A stretch of DNA of 64,000 bases from Methanofervidicoccus sp. A16. Its GTDB lineage: Archaea > AGJL01 > Methanococci > Methanococcales > Methanococcaceae. The notes beneath the pieces are model-generated. The model saw nothing but the letters and a program-made list of their open reading frames with translations, was not told the DNA's origin and made no database searches. The DNA is taken from contig NZ_CP022242.1 in the NCBI RefSeq assembly GCF_003351865.1, positions 992,001 to 1,056,000 of the forward strand, given 5' to 3'. This document shows positions 9,690 to 19,119 of this stretch, one piece after another (the first letter of the stretch is position 1; every line of letters starts with the position of its first letter). The position numbers and the translations under genes were made by a program.

Positions 9690-11039
9690 TTACAGTGTTC
9701 CTAAGTACATGTTTGTCTCCCAGTCTGTAACTGCAGTTCTGAAACTATCCCACTCTGCAGTTTTCAACTCCATGAAGTTCTCGTATATATGGTCTCCAAG
9801 TGCCTTCTTCAGGACTGTATCGTTTTCCAACTCATCAAGTGCCTCCTTCAAGTTAGATGGTACAGATTCAATCCCTAACTCCTTCTTCTCCTTCTCACTC
9901 ATTGTGAATATGTTCTTCTCCACAGGTTCAGGTGGTGTCAACTTCTTCTTTATTCCATCTAATCCAGCTGCCAACATCACTGTAAATGCCAAGTATGGGT
10001 TACAGGATGGATCTGGAGCCCTGAACTCGATCCTTGTACCTTTACCTCTTATAGCAGGTACTCTAATTATTGCACTTCTGTTCTTGTTTGCCCAGGCGAT
10101 ATTTACAGGTGCCTCATATCCTGGTACTAACCTCTTGTAGGAGTTAACTGTTGGGTTTGTTATTGCAACAATTGCCTTGGCGTGCTCAAGGATACCTGCA
10201 ATATAACTTAAACATGTCTCACTTAACTGGTATGGTCCATTTTCATCGTAGAAGGATGGTTTTCCATCTAACCATACACTCTGGTGACAGTGCATACCGT
10301 TACCGTTCATACCGTAGAATGGTTTTGGCATAAAGGTTGCTATTAACCCGTACTTCTTTGCTATCATCTTTATAGTTGTCTTGAAGGTAACAACACTGTC
10401 TGCAGTCTTCAGGGCGTTGTCAAACTTGAAATCTACCTCGTGCTGTCCTGGTGCTACCTCGTGGTGGGATGCCTCTACGTGGAATCCAAGGTTCTCCAGT
10501 GCCAATACTATATCCCTTCTAATATCTGGGGCGTCATCTAAAGGCTCCATATCGAAGTATCCTCCAATGTCAGCAGGGATCATCCTATGTGGGTTGTGAG
10601 GATCTGGTTTTACTAGGAAGAACTCTGGTTCAGGACCTACGAAGTATTCCCCATTTAGATCCTCTTTAAGTTGGTCCATTATCTTCTTTAAACAACTTCT
10701 TGGATCTCCTTCAAATGGCTTCCCTTCAGGTGTATAGACATCACAGATAACCCTTGCTACAGATTTCTCTGTAGGTCTCCAAGGTAAAACAGAGAGTGTT
10801 GATAGATCAGGTTTTAACAACATATCTGAGTACTCTATTGGAACAAAACCTCTAATTGAAGAACCGTCAAAGTATATACCCTCTGTAAGTATCTCCCTTA
10901 ATTCGTCAAGACCTTTCTCTCCAGGTTTTACAGGGTAGGCTACATTCTTAGGAGCACCTAGGATATCCACAAATTGGAACCTTATAAACTTAACATCGTT
11001 GGTTTTTATGTAATCTAGGGCCTTCTCAACTAGATCCAT
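9690..11039 (-). CDS. glnA: Glutamine synthetase, type I
   Basis: The enzyme condenses ammonia and glutamate to glutamine with ATP in the cytoplasm and is the main ammonia-assimilating enzyme. Family motifs are present: FDGSSIRGF, GPEPEFFL, the glutamate/ammonia-site segment GNGMHCHQS, NKNRSAIIRVP and RIEFRAPDPSCNPYLAF. The length (449 residues) fits GSI. I chose the ATG at 11039: the GGGTGG just upstream is then an SD site, and the protein begins MDLVEKALDYIK like other methanococcal GlnA. The frame extends to a GTG at 11048, but that GTG is part of the SD. The tyrosine adenylylated in enteric GSI is replaced by phenylalanine (KNIFTMSEK), so adenylylation control is unlikely. Control is probably transcriptional through the operator at 11073-11086. 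Confidence 0.97.
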   Translation of the reverse strand: MDLVEKALDYIKTNDVKFIRFQFVDILGAPKNVAYPVKPGEKGLDELREILTEGIYFDGSSIRGFVPIEYSDMLLKPDLSTLSVLPWRPTEKSVARVICDVYTPEGKPFEGDPRSCLKKIMDQLKEDLNGEYFVGPEPEFFLVKPDPHNPHRMIPADIGGYFDMEPLDDAPDIRRDIVLALENLGFHVEASHHEVAPGQHEVDFKFDNALKTADSVVTFKTTIKMIAKKYGLIATFMPKPFYGMNGNGMHCHQSVWLDGKPSFYDENGPYQLSETCLSYIAGILEHAKAIVAITNPTVNSYKRLVPGYEAPVNIAWANKNRSAIIRVPAIRGKGTRIEFRAPDPSCNPYLAFTVMLAAGLDGIKKKLTPPEPVEKNIFTMSEKEKKELGIESVPSNLKEALDELENDTVLKKALGDHIYENFMELKTAEWDSFRTAVTDWETNMYLGTL

Positions 11040-11072
11040 CATTTCCACCCATTAGTTATTGTTATAATTGTC

Positions 11073-11086
11073 GGAAATATCTTTCC
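11073..11086 (-). promoter_or_regulatory. NrpR operator of glnA (GGAA-N6-TTCC)
   Basis: The sequence GGAAATATCTTTCC matches the palindromic operator GGAA-N6-TTCC known for NrpR, the nitrogen repressor of methanococci. It lies about 35 bp upstream of the glnA start and just downstream of the TATA box, where a bound repressor would block transcription initiation. NrpR is relieved by 2-oxoglutarate, so glnA should be induced under nitrogen limitation. NrpR itself is not in the window. Confidence 0.88.
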
Positions 11087-11091
11087 TATAT

Positions 11092-11106
11092 TAAATATAT
11101 ATAATT
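11092..11106 (-). promoter_or_regulatory. glnA: TATA box of glnA
   Basis: On the minus strand AAATTATATATATTTAA lies about 25 bp upstream of the NrpR operator's centre. It is a typical archaeal TATA element. A start of transcription near 11070-11075 would place the operator over the initiation site. Confidence 0.55.
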
Positions 11107-11319
11107 TACGGTTTTATTGTCAATAAAGATTAATGATAATAATAAAAATAATAAATTTAAAAAATAAAAAATTCTTTAACTCTTCTATTTATCAATATTT
11201 TAGAAATAAACGTCCGATCTTACCATATTTAGGGTTTTGAAATACTTTTAATACTTAATTTTATTTCTTATTTTCTCATAATTTTTAAAATATTATATAC
11301 TTCATTATAATGTGATACT

Positions 11320-12858
11320 ATGAGATTCTTAATACTGGATGGATACACAGATGAACCTGCAGGGTTGGGGGTACCTCCCTATATAGGTACATATCCAAGG
11401 TACGCTGCTGGAGTACTCTATCACTATGGATATAAGGATGTTCATTACATTACCATAGATAAGTTAAGGGAGGAGTTGAAAAGAGGTTATGATCTGAATA
11501 AATTTGATGTTATAATAGTTATATGTGGATCCCACACACCTGGGAAGTATCTAAATGCTAAACCTGCCACATTGAGGGAGATAGTCTCTATCTTATATAA
11601 TTACAGGGGTATTAAGATCTTAGGAGGTCCTGCAGGAACCAGATTCGGCTCCTCCATGGAGGGAGGTACCTTAAAAGATGAAGAGAGGTATAAAACCTTC
11701 TTCCATCTTGTAGCAGAGGGAGACCTTGAGAAACTCCTCTCTGATCTCATAGAGAATAAGTTTAACCTTGAGAAGATAGACAGGGAGTACCACCAACTTA
11801 GAGACTACAAAAGTATAAGGGAGTTTGCAATAAAGGGGGCGAGGATCGTAAGGGAGCATCCTAACTATCCCTATATCGTTGCAGAGATAGAGACCTACAG
11901 GGGATGCTCCAGGTATCTAAGTGGAGGATGCTCCTTCTGTACAGAGCCGAGACGTTTTGGCACTCCAAAGTTTAGGGATGAGAGGGATATAGTTGATGAG
12001 ATAGAGGCGTTATACAATGAAGGTGTTAGATACTTCAGGATAGGTAGGCAACCATGTATATTCTCCTACAAATCCTTAGAGAGTGAGAGGGAGGAGGTAC
12101 CAAAACCTAACGTTGAGGCAATAGAGAGATTATTTAAAAGTATATGGAACAGGGTTAAACCTAAGGTACTCCACATAGACAACGCCAACCCTGCAGTAAT
12201 AGCGAGACATGAAGAGGAGAGTAGGGAGGTTGCCAAGATATTAGTGAGATACTGCACAAGTGGAAATGTGGCTGCCTTCGGTGTGGAGAGTTTCGACGAG
12301 AAGGTAATTAAGATGAACAACCTATTAACAACTCCCAAGGATGTCCTTAAGGCTGTGGAGATACTTAACGAAATTGGAGGTAGGAGGGGTCCAAGTGGTC
12401 TTCCCTATCTACTTCCAGGTATAAACCTACTCTTTGGGTTAAAGGGAGAGTCCAAGAGAACCTTTAAGATAAACTACCAGTATCTAAAGGAAATATACGA
12501 TAGAGGGTTGATGTTGAGGAGGATAAATATAAGACAGGTGGTGCCTTTCTACGGTACCAATATAGGTATTAAAGATGTTAAAAAAGCAAATAAAAGGAAG
12601 AAGTTATTCCTAAGTTTTAGGGAGAAGGTTAGGGAGGAGATAGATAAACCTATGTTGAAGAGGGTTGTTCCAAAGGGTACTGTATTAAGGGATGTTCTCT
12701 TAGAGGTGAAGGAGAAAAACCTATACTTTGGTAGGCAACTTGGTACCTATCCGATACTGGTAGGTATAAAAGGGGAGGGGTTGAAACTTAGATCCTTTGT
12801 AGATGTGAAGGTGGTAGATTACGGTAGGAGATCTATAACTGGAGTGGTAGTTAGTTGA
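11320..12858 (+). CDS. Radical-SAM protein with B12-binding-like N-terminus and TRAM-like C-terminus, function unknown
   Basis: The protein has 512 residues and follows GTGATACT before the ATG. The N-terminal ~170 residues (RFLILDGYTDEP, VIIVICGSHTPG, GIKILGGPAGTRFG) look like a Rossmann or cobalamin-binding-type domain. The radical-SAM core begins at YRGCSRYLSGGCSFCTEP, in which the cluster cysteines are spaced CX7CX2C rather than the classical CX3CX2C. The C-terminal ~65 residues, starting RVVPKGTVLRDVLLEV, resemble a TRAM nucleic-acid-binding module. The combination recalls MiaB/YgiQ-like enzymes, so RNA or protein modification is possible, but the substrate is not known to me. It is transcribed alone. 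Confidence 0.75.
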   Translation: MRFLILDGYTDEPAGLGVPPYIGTYPRYAAGVLYHYGYKDVHYITIDKLREELKRGYDLNKFDVIIVICGSHTPGKYLNAKPATLREIVSILYNYRGIKILGGPAGTRFGSSMEGGTLKDEERYKTFFHLVAEGDLEKLLSDLIENKFNLEKIDREYHQLRDYKSIREFAIKGARIVREHPNYPYIVAEIETYRGCSRYLSGGCSFCTEPRRFGTPKFRDERDIVDEIEALYNEGVRYFRIGRQPCIFSYKSLESEREEVPKPNVEAIERLFKSIWNRVKPKVLHIDNANPAVIARHEEESREVAKILVRYCTSGNVAAFGVESFDEKVIKMNNLLTTPKDVLKAVEILNEIGGRRGPSGLPYLLPGINLLFGLKGESKRTFKINYQYLKEIYDRGLMLRRINIRQVVPFYGTNIGIKDVKKANKRKKLFLSFREKVREEIDKPMLKRVVPKGTVLRDVLLEVKEKNLYFGRQLGTYPILVGIKGEGLKLRSFVDVKVVDYGRRSITGVVVS

Positions 12859-13401
12859 AGGGTGAGTTATAAAATTAACATTGTAAAGATAAAATACCAG
12901 TATCCAAATTAAAAATATTAAAAAATGGAGGATAATAAAATATTATAATTAAAAACATAAGAATAAAAAATAAAGTAATAATTTTAGTTGAATTTTAATT
13001 GTTAAACACTGTAAAACAGATGAAGAAATAATAGAGTGATTCTTACCTATTGAAGGTATAAACCCCGTGAAGATATTAGATGTTATCTGAGGGAGACATT
13101 CTTATTCTTCTTTACTTACTCCTTAATACACCTAGTATAATATATTGGATCCTATAGATCCTTTTTTACTGTTTTTACTGTAGATTAATGAAGTTTTAAC
13201 TAATCTTATACTACTTTTATCATTATTTTATCTTAAAAATATCATCAAAATATTTAGATATATAATAAAACACCAATCCCATCCACAAAATATATAAAGC
13301 ATTAACACTACAATAAACACCGTTTATATTATAATATAATACTCTACCTAAAATTTTCTTTTGATAATAAAATCTTAGAACATATTAAAAGAGTTGAAAG
13401 T
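12859..13401. other. Intergenic region with probable comA promoter
   Basis: This is 543 bp of AT-rich sequence between the radical-SAM gene and comA. A TATA-like element, AAAATATATAAAGC, lies at about 13287-13300, some 100 bp before comA. That leaves a 5' leader of roughly 75 bp. I see no gene, tRNA or recognisable riboswitch in the rest. Confidence 0.5.
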
Positions 13402-14160
13402 ATGAGAGCCTTTGAATTTCTAAGAGAATCTAAGGAGAAGTTAGGTATTACAATGGTCTTAGATAAGGGACTACCTCCAGAATTTCTCAGAGACTACCTC
13501 AGAGTATGTGGGGAGTATATAACCTTTGTTAAATTTGGATGGGGCACCTCTGCAGTAATAGATAGGGATATTGTAAAGGAGAAAATTAAGATATACAAAA
13601 AATATGGAATAAAAACCTACCCTGGCGGTACCTTATTTGAGGTTGCCTACTCCAAGGGGCTATTTGAGGAGTATCTAAGGGAGTGTGAGGAGTTAGGTTT
13701 TGAGACTGTGGAGATATCAGATGGTTCTATAAATCTAAGTTTAGAGGAGAGGGAGGAGGTTATAAGGAGGGCGAAGGAGAGAGGTTTTACTGTATTGACA
13801 GAGGTTGGGAAAAAGAGTGTAGAGATGGATAGAAAGATAACCTTGGAGGAGAGAATAGAGTTGATAAACAGGGATATAGATGTAGGAGCAGATTACGTAA
13901 TTGTGGAGGGTAGGGAGAGTGGAAAGTCTATAGGCCTCTTTGACAGTAAAGGTAATGTTAAAGAGGAGGAGTTTAAAACTCTGATAAACTCAATCCCCCT
14001 TGAAAAGGTGATATTCGAGGCTCCTCAGAAGAATCAACAGGTTTATTTTATACTGAATATTGGGCCTGACGTTAATTTAGGAAATATCCCCTATGAGGAT
14101 GTGATCTCCTTAGAGACTCTGAGGAGAGGGTTAAGGGGAGATACCTTTGGAAAGGTTTAG
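13402..14160 (+). CDS. comA: (2R)-phospho-3-sulfolactate synthase
   Basis: ComA adds sulfite to phosphoenolpyruvate, the first step of coenzyme M synthesis in methanogens that use the PEP route. The 252 residues fit the family, a TIM barrel: ITMVLDKGLPPE, FVKFGWGTSAV, KTYPGGTLFEVA and the late FEAPQKNQQVYFI segment are characteristic. It is the first gene of an apparent four-gene transcript, ending 21 bp before the ABC-type ATPase. A probable TATA box lies about 105 bp upstream. Membership of ComA is secure; why it leads a metallocentre-type operon is open. Confidence 0.95.
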   Translation: MRAFEFLRESKEKLGITMVLDKGLPPEFLRDYLRVCGEYITFVKFGWGTSAVIDRDIVKEKIKIYKKYGIKTYPGGTLFEVAYSKGLFEEYLRECEELGFETVEISDGSINLSLEEREEVIRRAKERGFTVLTEVGKKSVEMDRKITLEERIELINRDIDVGADYVIVEGRESGKSIGLFDSKGNVKEEEFKTLINSIPLEKVIFEAPQKNQQVYFILNIGPDVNLGNIPYEDVISLETLRRGLRGDTFGKV

Positions 14161-14181
14161 AATAACAGGGGAGGTTAAACT

Positions 14182-14961
14182 ATGGATATCAAAGAGATCA
14201 CAGTTATTGGAGGGTATAACAAGTATGGAGAGTTGGAGAGTGTGAGGGAACTAAGGATAAAGAAGGGGGAGATATTTGGTATTGTAGGTCCTACAGGAAG
14301 TGGGAAATCTACGCTGATAAGTGATATAGAGCAACTGGCCCAGGGAGATACCCTCTCAAGGAGAAAGATCCTGATAAATGGAGAAACTCCCCCTGAAGAG
14401 ATAAGGAGGGATCCGAGAAAAAAGATAATAGCCCAACTTTCTCAAAATATGAATTTTTTAGCGGATATGACAGTTGAGGAGTTCATACTGATGCATGCAA
14501 AGAGTAGGGGTGTTGAAAAAGATAGGGTTGTAGATGAAGTATTGAAGTTGGCAAACAGGTTGACAGGAGAACCTATTGAGAGGGATTACAACTTGACAAT
14601 ATTAAGCGGTGGACAGTCGAGAAGTCTAATGGTGGCTGATATAGCAGTTATAAGTGACTCTCCCATTGTACTGATAGACGAGATAGAAAATGCAGGGATA
14701 AAAAAACATGAGGCTTTAAATCTACTGGCTGACTACGGGAAGATCGTAATGATCGTAACCCACGATCCCCTTTTGGCCCTTATGACTGATAGAAGGGTGG
14801 TTATGAAAAAGGGAGGTATGTGTAAGATCATCAACACCACACCAGAGGAAAAGAAGGTTTCGAAGAAGTTAAGTAAAATAGACAGTTGGATACTCTCCCT
14901 CAGGGAGAAGATAAGGGAGGGAGAAGTGTTGGAGATGAAGGACGTAAATTTAATTCTATAA
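14182..14961 (+). CDS. Soluble ABC-type ATPase, orphan (no permease), function unknown
   Basis: A single ABC nucleotide-binding domain of 259 residues: Walker [10 protein letters not shown] (about 36-44), Q-loop IAQLSQNM, signature [14 protein letters not shown], Walker [13 protein letters not shown] and switch histidine VTHDPLL. There are no membrane segments, and no permease or binding protein is nearby, so it is unlikely to be a classical importer. The neighbours are comA upstream and a GTPase and an Fe-S protein downstream, all closely spaced. I infer a role in assembling or activating a metallocofactor enzyme, by analogy with the ABC-type activator A2 of methyl-coenzyme M reductase, but it is only half the size of that protein. 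The target is unknown. Confidence 0.7.
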   Translation: MDIKEITVIGGYNKYGELESVRELRIKKGEIFGIVGPTGSGKSTLISDIEQLAQGDTLSRRKILINGETPPEEIRRDPRKKIIAQLSQNMNFLADMTVEEFILMHAKSRGVEKDRVVDEVLKLANRLTGEPIERDYNLTILSGGQSRSLMVADIAVISDSPIVLIDEIENAGIKKHEALNLLADYGKIVMIVTHDPLLALMTDRRVVMKKGGMCKIINTTPEEKKVSKKLSKIDSWILSLREKIREGEVLEMKDVNLIL

Positions 14962-14974
14962 AAATAGATGGGAT

Positions 14975-15724
14975 ATGATGGAGAGGACAGGTATATCAGA
15001 TAAAGGGATAAAGATAGCAGTTGTAGCAGGAACTCCTGGAGCAGGTAAGACATCGGTACTGATTCATACAATAAAATATCTCATAAATTCAGGGTTTAAC
15101 CCCTGTGTGGTGAAGATAGACTGTCTATATACCGAGGATGATAAGAGGTACAAAAGATTAGGCATTCCTGTACTTGTAGGACTTAGTAAGGACATGTGTC
15201 CAGATCACTTTGCAATATACAACTTAGAGGAGATGGTGGAGTGGGCAAAGGAGGAGGAAAAAGATACAGATATACTCATTGTTGAAACTGCTGGTTTGTG
15301 TCATAGATGTGCCCCCTATACAAAGAACACCCTTGGAATCTGTGTAATAGATGCAACCTCTGGGCCAAATACTCCAAGGAAGGTAGGTCCATTTTTAACA
15401 AGTGCCGACGTAGTGGCTATTACAAAGGGAGATATCATCTCCCAGGCAGAGAGGGAGATTTTTAGGGAGAGGGTTTTAGAGATGAATCCAAAATGTAGGA
15501 TTTACGATGTAAATGGGTTAAGTGGGCAGGGATGCGAGGAGATTGCAAAAGAAATCTTAGGGACAAGGTCTATAAGATACAGTGATTTAGAATTTGAAGA
15601 GTTGAGACATAGTGCTCCACTGTGTATATGTACCCTCTGTATCGGTGAAAAGAGAGTTTCTAAGAAATATCATAGAGGAGTTTTAAGGAGAATAGACGGA
15701 TTTACAAAGTACGTAGGGGAGTGA
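14975..15724 (+). CDS. HypB/CobW-like P-loop GTPase, probable metallocentre maturation factor
   Basis: The protein has 249 residues with Walker [10 protein letters not shown] near residue 20, a [12 protein letters not shown] segment, [14 protein letters not shown] (Walker B/G3-like followed by paired cysteines) and VVAITKGDI as the base-recognition motif. The C-terminus carries another cysteine group ([11 protein letters not shown]). The layout is that of SIMIBI-class GTPases such as HypB, CooC and UreG, which insert nickel or other cofactors; the extra cysteines could bind a metal or an Fe-S cluster. It starts 13 bp after the ABC ATPase and ends 3 bp before the Fe-S protein, so the three are probably co-translated. 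The client enzyme cannot be told from the sequence. Confidence 0.72.
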   Translation: MMERTGISDKGIKIAVVAGTPGAGKTSVLIHTIKYLINSGFNPCVVKIDCLYTEDDKRYKRLGIPVLVGLSKDMCPDHFAIYNLEEMVEWAKEEEKDTDILIVETAGLCHRCAPYTKNTLGICVIDATSGPNTPRKVGPFLTSADVVAITKGDIISQAEREIFRERVLEMNPKCRIYDVNGLSGQGCEEIAKEILGTRSIRYSDLEFEELRHSAPLCICTLCIGEKRVSKKYHRGVLRRIDGFTKYVGE

Positions 15725-15727
15725 AGT

Positions 15728-16396
15728 ATGGAGATTCTAAGGAGAGTTGTAGATCTACTACCTGGATACAACTGTGGAGCCTGTAACTATCCCAAATGTG
15801 ATATATTTGCAGAGGAACTTTTAAAGGGAAATACCTCATTAGAGAATTGTCCAATCTTACTTCGGGAAGATTTCAGTGGAAATTTGAAAGAGTTGAGAGA
15901 TATACTGAGGAAATATAAAAATTATAATAATAAAAATAATAATAATATTAAAATAGTTGGTATAATCGATGGATATAGAGGAGATTTTATACTGGATCCC
16001 CTACCTGGTGAGCCATCCTGTAGGGAAACCTTACTGATCCCAAAAAGAGTTGAATTAGAGGTTGGAGATCTCATACACTACAGGCCCTTAGGTTGTCCAA
16101 TACCTCACTTTGCCAAGGTTATTCAGGAAAAAGATGGACTCTATGTAGTTCATATCCAAGGCCCATGCCATAGGATCAGAGGTGATGAGGATCTACTTAA
16201 GAGATACAAGAATGTAGGTATTGCAATTGTATTGGCCTTTGAGGGTACCGTTGTTGCAGGTAAGATACCAGAGGTTGGACGTACTGTAAAATTCATACCT
16301 AACCACTGTATGATGCAGAAGGTACACTCTGGAGTTGTAGTAGAGGTGGAGGGAAAGAGGGTATATATTGAAGGTATAGACTTAAAGGTGTTTTAG
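15728..16396 (+). CDS. 4Fe-4S domain protein, partner of the GTPase and ABC ATPase
   Basis: The protein has 222 residues. The first 35 contain YNCGACNYPKCDIFA...NCPIL, a CX2CX4CX16C motif of the small 4Fe-4S domain found in corrinoid Fe-S proteins and Rnf/CooS-related proteins. An asparagine/lysine-rich linker (about residues 60-75) separates it from a conserved C-terminal domain with two CP motifs (LGCPIPHFAKV, GPCHRIRG) and a late NHCMMQKVHSG. I do not recognise that second domain. It is the last gene of the comA transcript and overlaps the convergent larC by 15 bp at their 3' ends. A scaffold or electron-donor role in the proposed maturation complex is inference. Confidence 0.68.
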   Translation: MEILRRVVDLLPGYNCGACNYPKCDIFAEELLKGNTSLENCPILLREDFSGNLKELRDILRKYKNYNNKNNNNIKIVGIIDGYRGDFILDPLPGEPSCRETLLIPKRVELEVGDLIHYRPLGCPIPHFAKVIQEKDGLYVVHIQGPCHRIRGDEDLLKRYKNVGIAIVLAFEGTVVAGKIPEVGRTVKFIPNHCMMQKVHSGVVVEVEGKRVYIEGIDLKVF

Positions 16397-17614
16397 GTGC
16401 CTGTAGATCTTAGATATCTCTTTCTCTATCTCCTTTAAAACCACTCTGAGGGGTATATTCAGATCCTCTGCTATTTTCTTTACATCATCGTACTCAGGTT
16501 TTATATTTATCAATTTATCCCCTAGATAGGATACCTTAACTCTAACTTTATAAGATCTTCCCTTTATATTGATACTCTGTACCTCTATCCTACGCTCTGC
16601 CTTAATCCTATCAACCTCTTTAATTCTAACCCCCAAGGTTCCTGTCTCCTCCATAAGTGTCTCAACCATCCTGTGGAGATTCCCGTAGTCTGTAATTACA
16701 GTAATAACATAAGTGGGTCTGTTCTTCTTCCCTATACCATTTACAACGAAAACCTCTTTAGCACCTCTCTTAAACAGTACCTCGTAGAGGTTTCCAATAA
16801 CTTCACCTGAGATATCATCTACGTTGGTTTCAAGGACTACAATATTTTCTTCCTTATCTTCAATCCTCCCCTCAACTACCCTAAGAACATTTGGTACATT
16901 CTCCAACCTCTTAGAACCCCCTCCATATCCCACCTTTAAAGGTATCATCTCTGGATAACTATCCACTATCTTATCTACGATATTTACCAGGATGGCGATA
17001 CCTGTTGGTGTAGTATGTTCAAAGTTGGTTGTATAGGGAGGGTTTGTGTATTTTATACGGTATTTACAGAGTATCTCCAAGGTACTTGGAGTAGGTACAG
17101 GGAGGATACCATGTTCCATTTGGATGTATCCACTACCTAATACAGGAGGTGTGGAGTAAATCTTGCCGTCTAAGTACCCATGTTTCTCAAGTAGTGTGGC
17201 ACTTCCTAAGATATCGAAGATGGTATCAAGGGAGGAGATCTCGTGAAGGTGGATATTTTTATCTCCATGTACCTTCATCTCTGCAGATATGAGATCCTCG
17301 AGGATATTAAAAGATATTTTTCTAACCTTCTCTGAAAGTCCCAACTTATTTACTACCTCCTCCATCGCCCTTTTTAGATCCTGAGGATTTTTAAGTTTAT
17401 CCTCCACTATCTCTATATGAAGTCTTTTCGCTCTTATTCCATTTATCTTCTCCTCCCTGATATCTATCTTAAATTTTTTACAGTTATCCAACTCCTCTAT
17501 AGTTTGAGATATTTGATACACTGTCTCTATATCTCCAGTTAAATCTACAAGTGCAGAGAGTAGCATATCACCTGATATACCAGATATCTTAGGATCGAGG
17601 AGCAATAACTTCAT
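16382..17614 (-). CDS. larC: Nickel-pincer cofactor biosynthesis protein LarC
   Basis: LarC (DUF111 family) inserts nickel into the pyridinium-dithiocarboxylate precursor of the nickel-pincer cofactor of lactate racemase and related enzymes. The 410 residues include DPKISGISGDMLLSALVDL at the start, GDKNIHLHEISSLDTI (conserved histidine region), NFEHTTPTGIAIL and VLETNVDDISGEVIG. I placed the start at the ATG at 17614; the frame extends 11 codons further without an SD. It is a single ORF, whereas some bacteria make LarC by frameshifting. LarB and LarE are not in the window. The 3' end overlaps the Fe-S gene by 15 bp in convergent orientation. Confidence 0.88.
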   Translation of the reverse strand: MKLLLLDPKISGISGDMLLSALVDLTGDIETVYQISQTIEELDNCKKFKIDIREEKINGIRAKRLHIEIVEDKLKNPQDLKRAMEEVVNKLGLSEKVRKISFNILEDLISAEMKVHGDKNIHLHEISSLDTIFDILGSATLLEKHGYLDGKIYSTPPVLGSGYIQMEHGILPVPTPSTLEILCKYRIKYTNPPYTTNFEHTTPTGIAILVNIVDKIVDSYPEMIPLKVGYGGGSKRLENVPNVLRVVEGRIEDKEENIVVLETNVDDISGEVIGNLYEVLFKRGAKEVFVVNGIGKKNRPTYVITVITDYGNLHRMVETLMEETGTLGVRIKEVDRIKAERRIEVQSINIKGRSYKVRVKVSYLGDKLINIKPEYDDVKKIAEDLNIPLRVVLKEIEKEISKIYRHLKHL

Positions 17615-19119
17615 TTTATCCCAATAGAGGTTATGGAAGATTATCAAAAATACAATTGTTTAATCTCCAATTGTTTTTAAAGGTAAACTTTTTTAAATTA
17701 ATTTTTATTAATATTTTAAAAATATTTTATTATAAAACCCTAATTCCCACCAAGATTGCGATTAGAAGAATAATAAAAATGATTATCATAATAAAAAATA
17801 ATAAAAATCTTAATGAGGAATAACAATAAAATAATTCTGAAGGGATAGAGATAAAAAAGTAAAATAATATTGGATACAGGATAGACTAGTAAGATTCCTT
17901 TTTAATTTTTTAGTTTTTATGATCTTTAATTTACCTTAGTTCCCATCAGTAGTGATTAAAAGAACAGTGAAAATGATAATCATTATAATAAAAATCATGA
18001 TTAAAATAATCATTATAAAACTATACAAAAACTATTAAATATTCTAGGATCTTTCTAATCACTTAGGTAAAAAGAGGAAATTCTACTCCGATATCTACTA
18101 TATTAGAAGATCTTCAGAGGATCATTCTCCTTCAATCTTCTTTTTAAAATGTTATATTTGAGAGATAGAAAGTTCTTATTTTAAATATTTTCTACATTTT
18201 TTATATTTATTATTTTTATAATTATTTTTTTAAACTATCTTTTTGATGGGAACTAGGGTTATTATTATAAAAATAAGAAGGAAATAGATTAATATAAAAA
18301 GGGTTAATTCTAAAATCTAGGTATGATACTATTTATTTAATGAGGATCTTGGGATCTATCGGCTACAATTTTTCTCTAATTTAAGAAGAGGATTGATCAC
18401 TATCCTAATAGACTGCTATTTCCTTTCGAATAGTAAATCATAGGAGAATTAAAAAATATGTTAAGAAACAACTGAAAGAATAAGATAGATGAGACAGAGA
18501 AGGGATAATAATTGAATTGGATAGGGGGCAAGGATTTTAAATGGGAAGAAGAGTAAATTCCAGAGGTTTATTGGGTTATGGAGGCGGATATTTTCATGTT
18601 TATTATTAACGAAGTTATTAAAATATATAGATTATATTAGCACTTGAATCCTCTAAGTAAATACCCACTCCATTTTTCTTTATATCATTTCCTGTAATGA
18701 TGGTAATAGTTGAAAATAAGAAATTAAAAAATAAGATAAGGTTTTGAAAAATAAAAAACTCTATCTACCTTGGATATAAGTTGTTGGAAGCATAAATAGG
18801 TAATATTCTCTCTATTCCTGAACATTGAAGAATAATATAAAATAGAGTAATGACAAAATAGGTAAAAAACTCTTTAAAAAGTTTAACAGAGTCCCAGAAT
18901 GATTCTTCAGCACCCAATATAGTTTAGGAGACAAAAAACTAGATTTTTTTAAGATTTTTTATTTTTCTTTAATTTTAATTTTTTAATTATTTTTATTATT
19001 TTTTTAATTGAGATCTAGATAATTGGTGTAGTCTAAAAGCTTATTTATTACTATATATAAAGCAGAAAAAATAAAAAGTAATCAGTAATAACATTCCATA
19101 GAAGCCACTTTGAGGCACC
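17615..19119. other. Long non-coding AT-rich region holding a repeat element
   Basis: About 1.5 kb without a convincing gene. Its first half is occupied by the inverted-repeat element at 17737-18259. The rest (18260-19119) is AT-rich with many stops in all frames. A segment near 18890-18910 (GAGTCCCAGAATGATTCTTC) resembles part of the core of the element copy at 63411-63732, so more eroded element sequence may be present. No tRNA-like GC-rich stems were seen. Confidence 0.6.
17737..18259 (+). mobile_element. Repeat family 1, copy A: inverted-repeat element (MITE-like), long form
   Basis: It begins ACCCTAATTCCCACCAAG and ends TTTTGATGGGAACTAGGGT, forming imperfect terminal inverted repeats of about 17 bp. 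A further left-type repeat (ACCTTAGTTCCCATCA) sits inside at 17933-17948. The first ~95 bp match the left modules of copies C and D (GATTAGAAGAATAATAAAAAT, then AAATCTTAA, then GAGGAATAA). The middle matches copy B in reverse (GGGATAGAG, AAAAAAGTAAA, AAAAGAACAGTGAAAAT, AGAGGATCATT). It has no ORF. TATTATAAA directly precedes the left end and recurs three bases after the right end, an imperfect target duplication. Confidence 0.75.

Noticed and set aside
14733-15071. 112-codon minus-strand ORF over the ABC ATPase/GTPase junction
   Set aside because: It is antisense to two motif-bearing genes and lacks any recognisable protein feature.
17737-18259. Repeat family 1 as a conserved structured RNA or riboswitch
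   Set aside because: The copies lie at unrelated genes in both orientations, and two have different perfect 9-bp flanking duplications, which fits insertion better.
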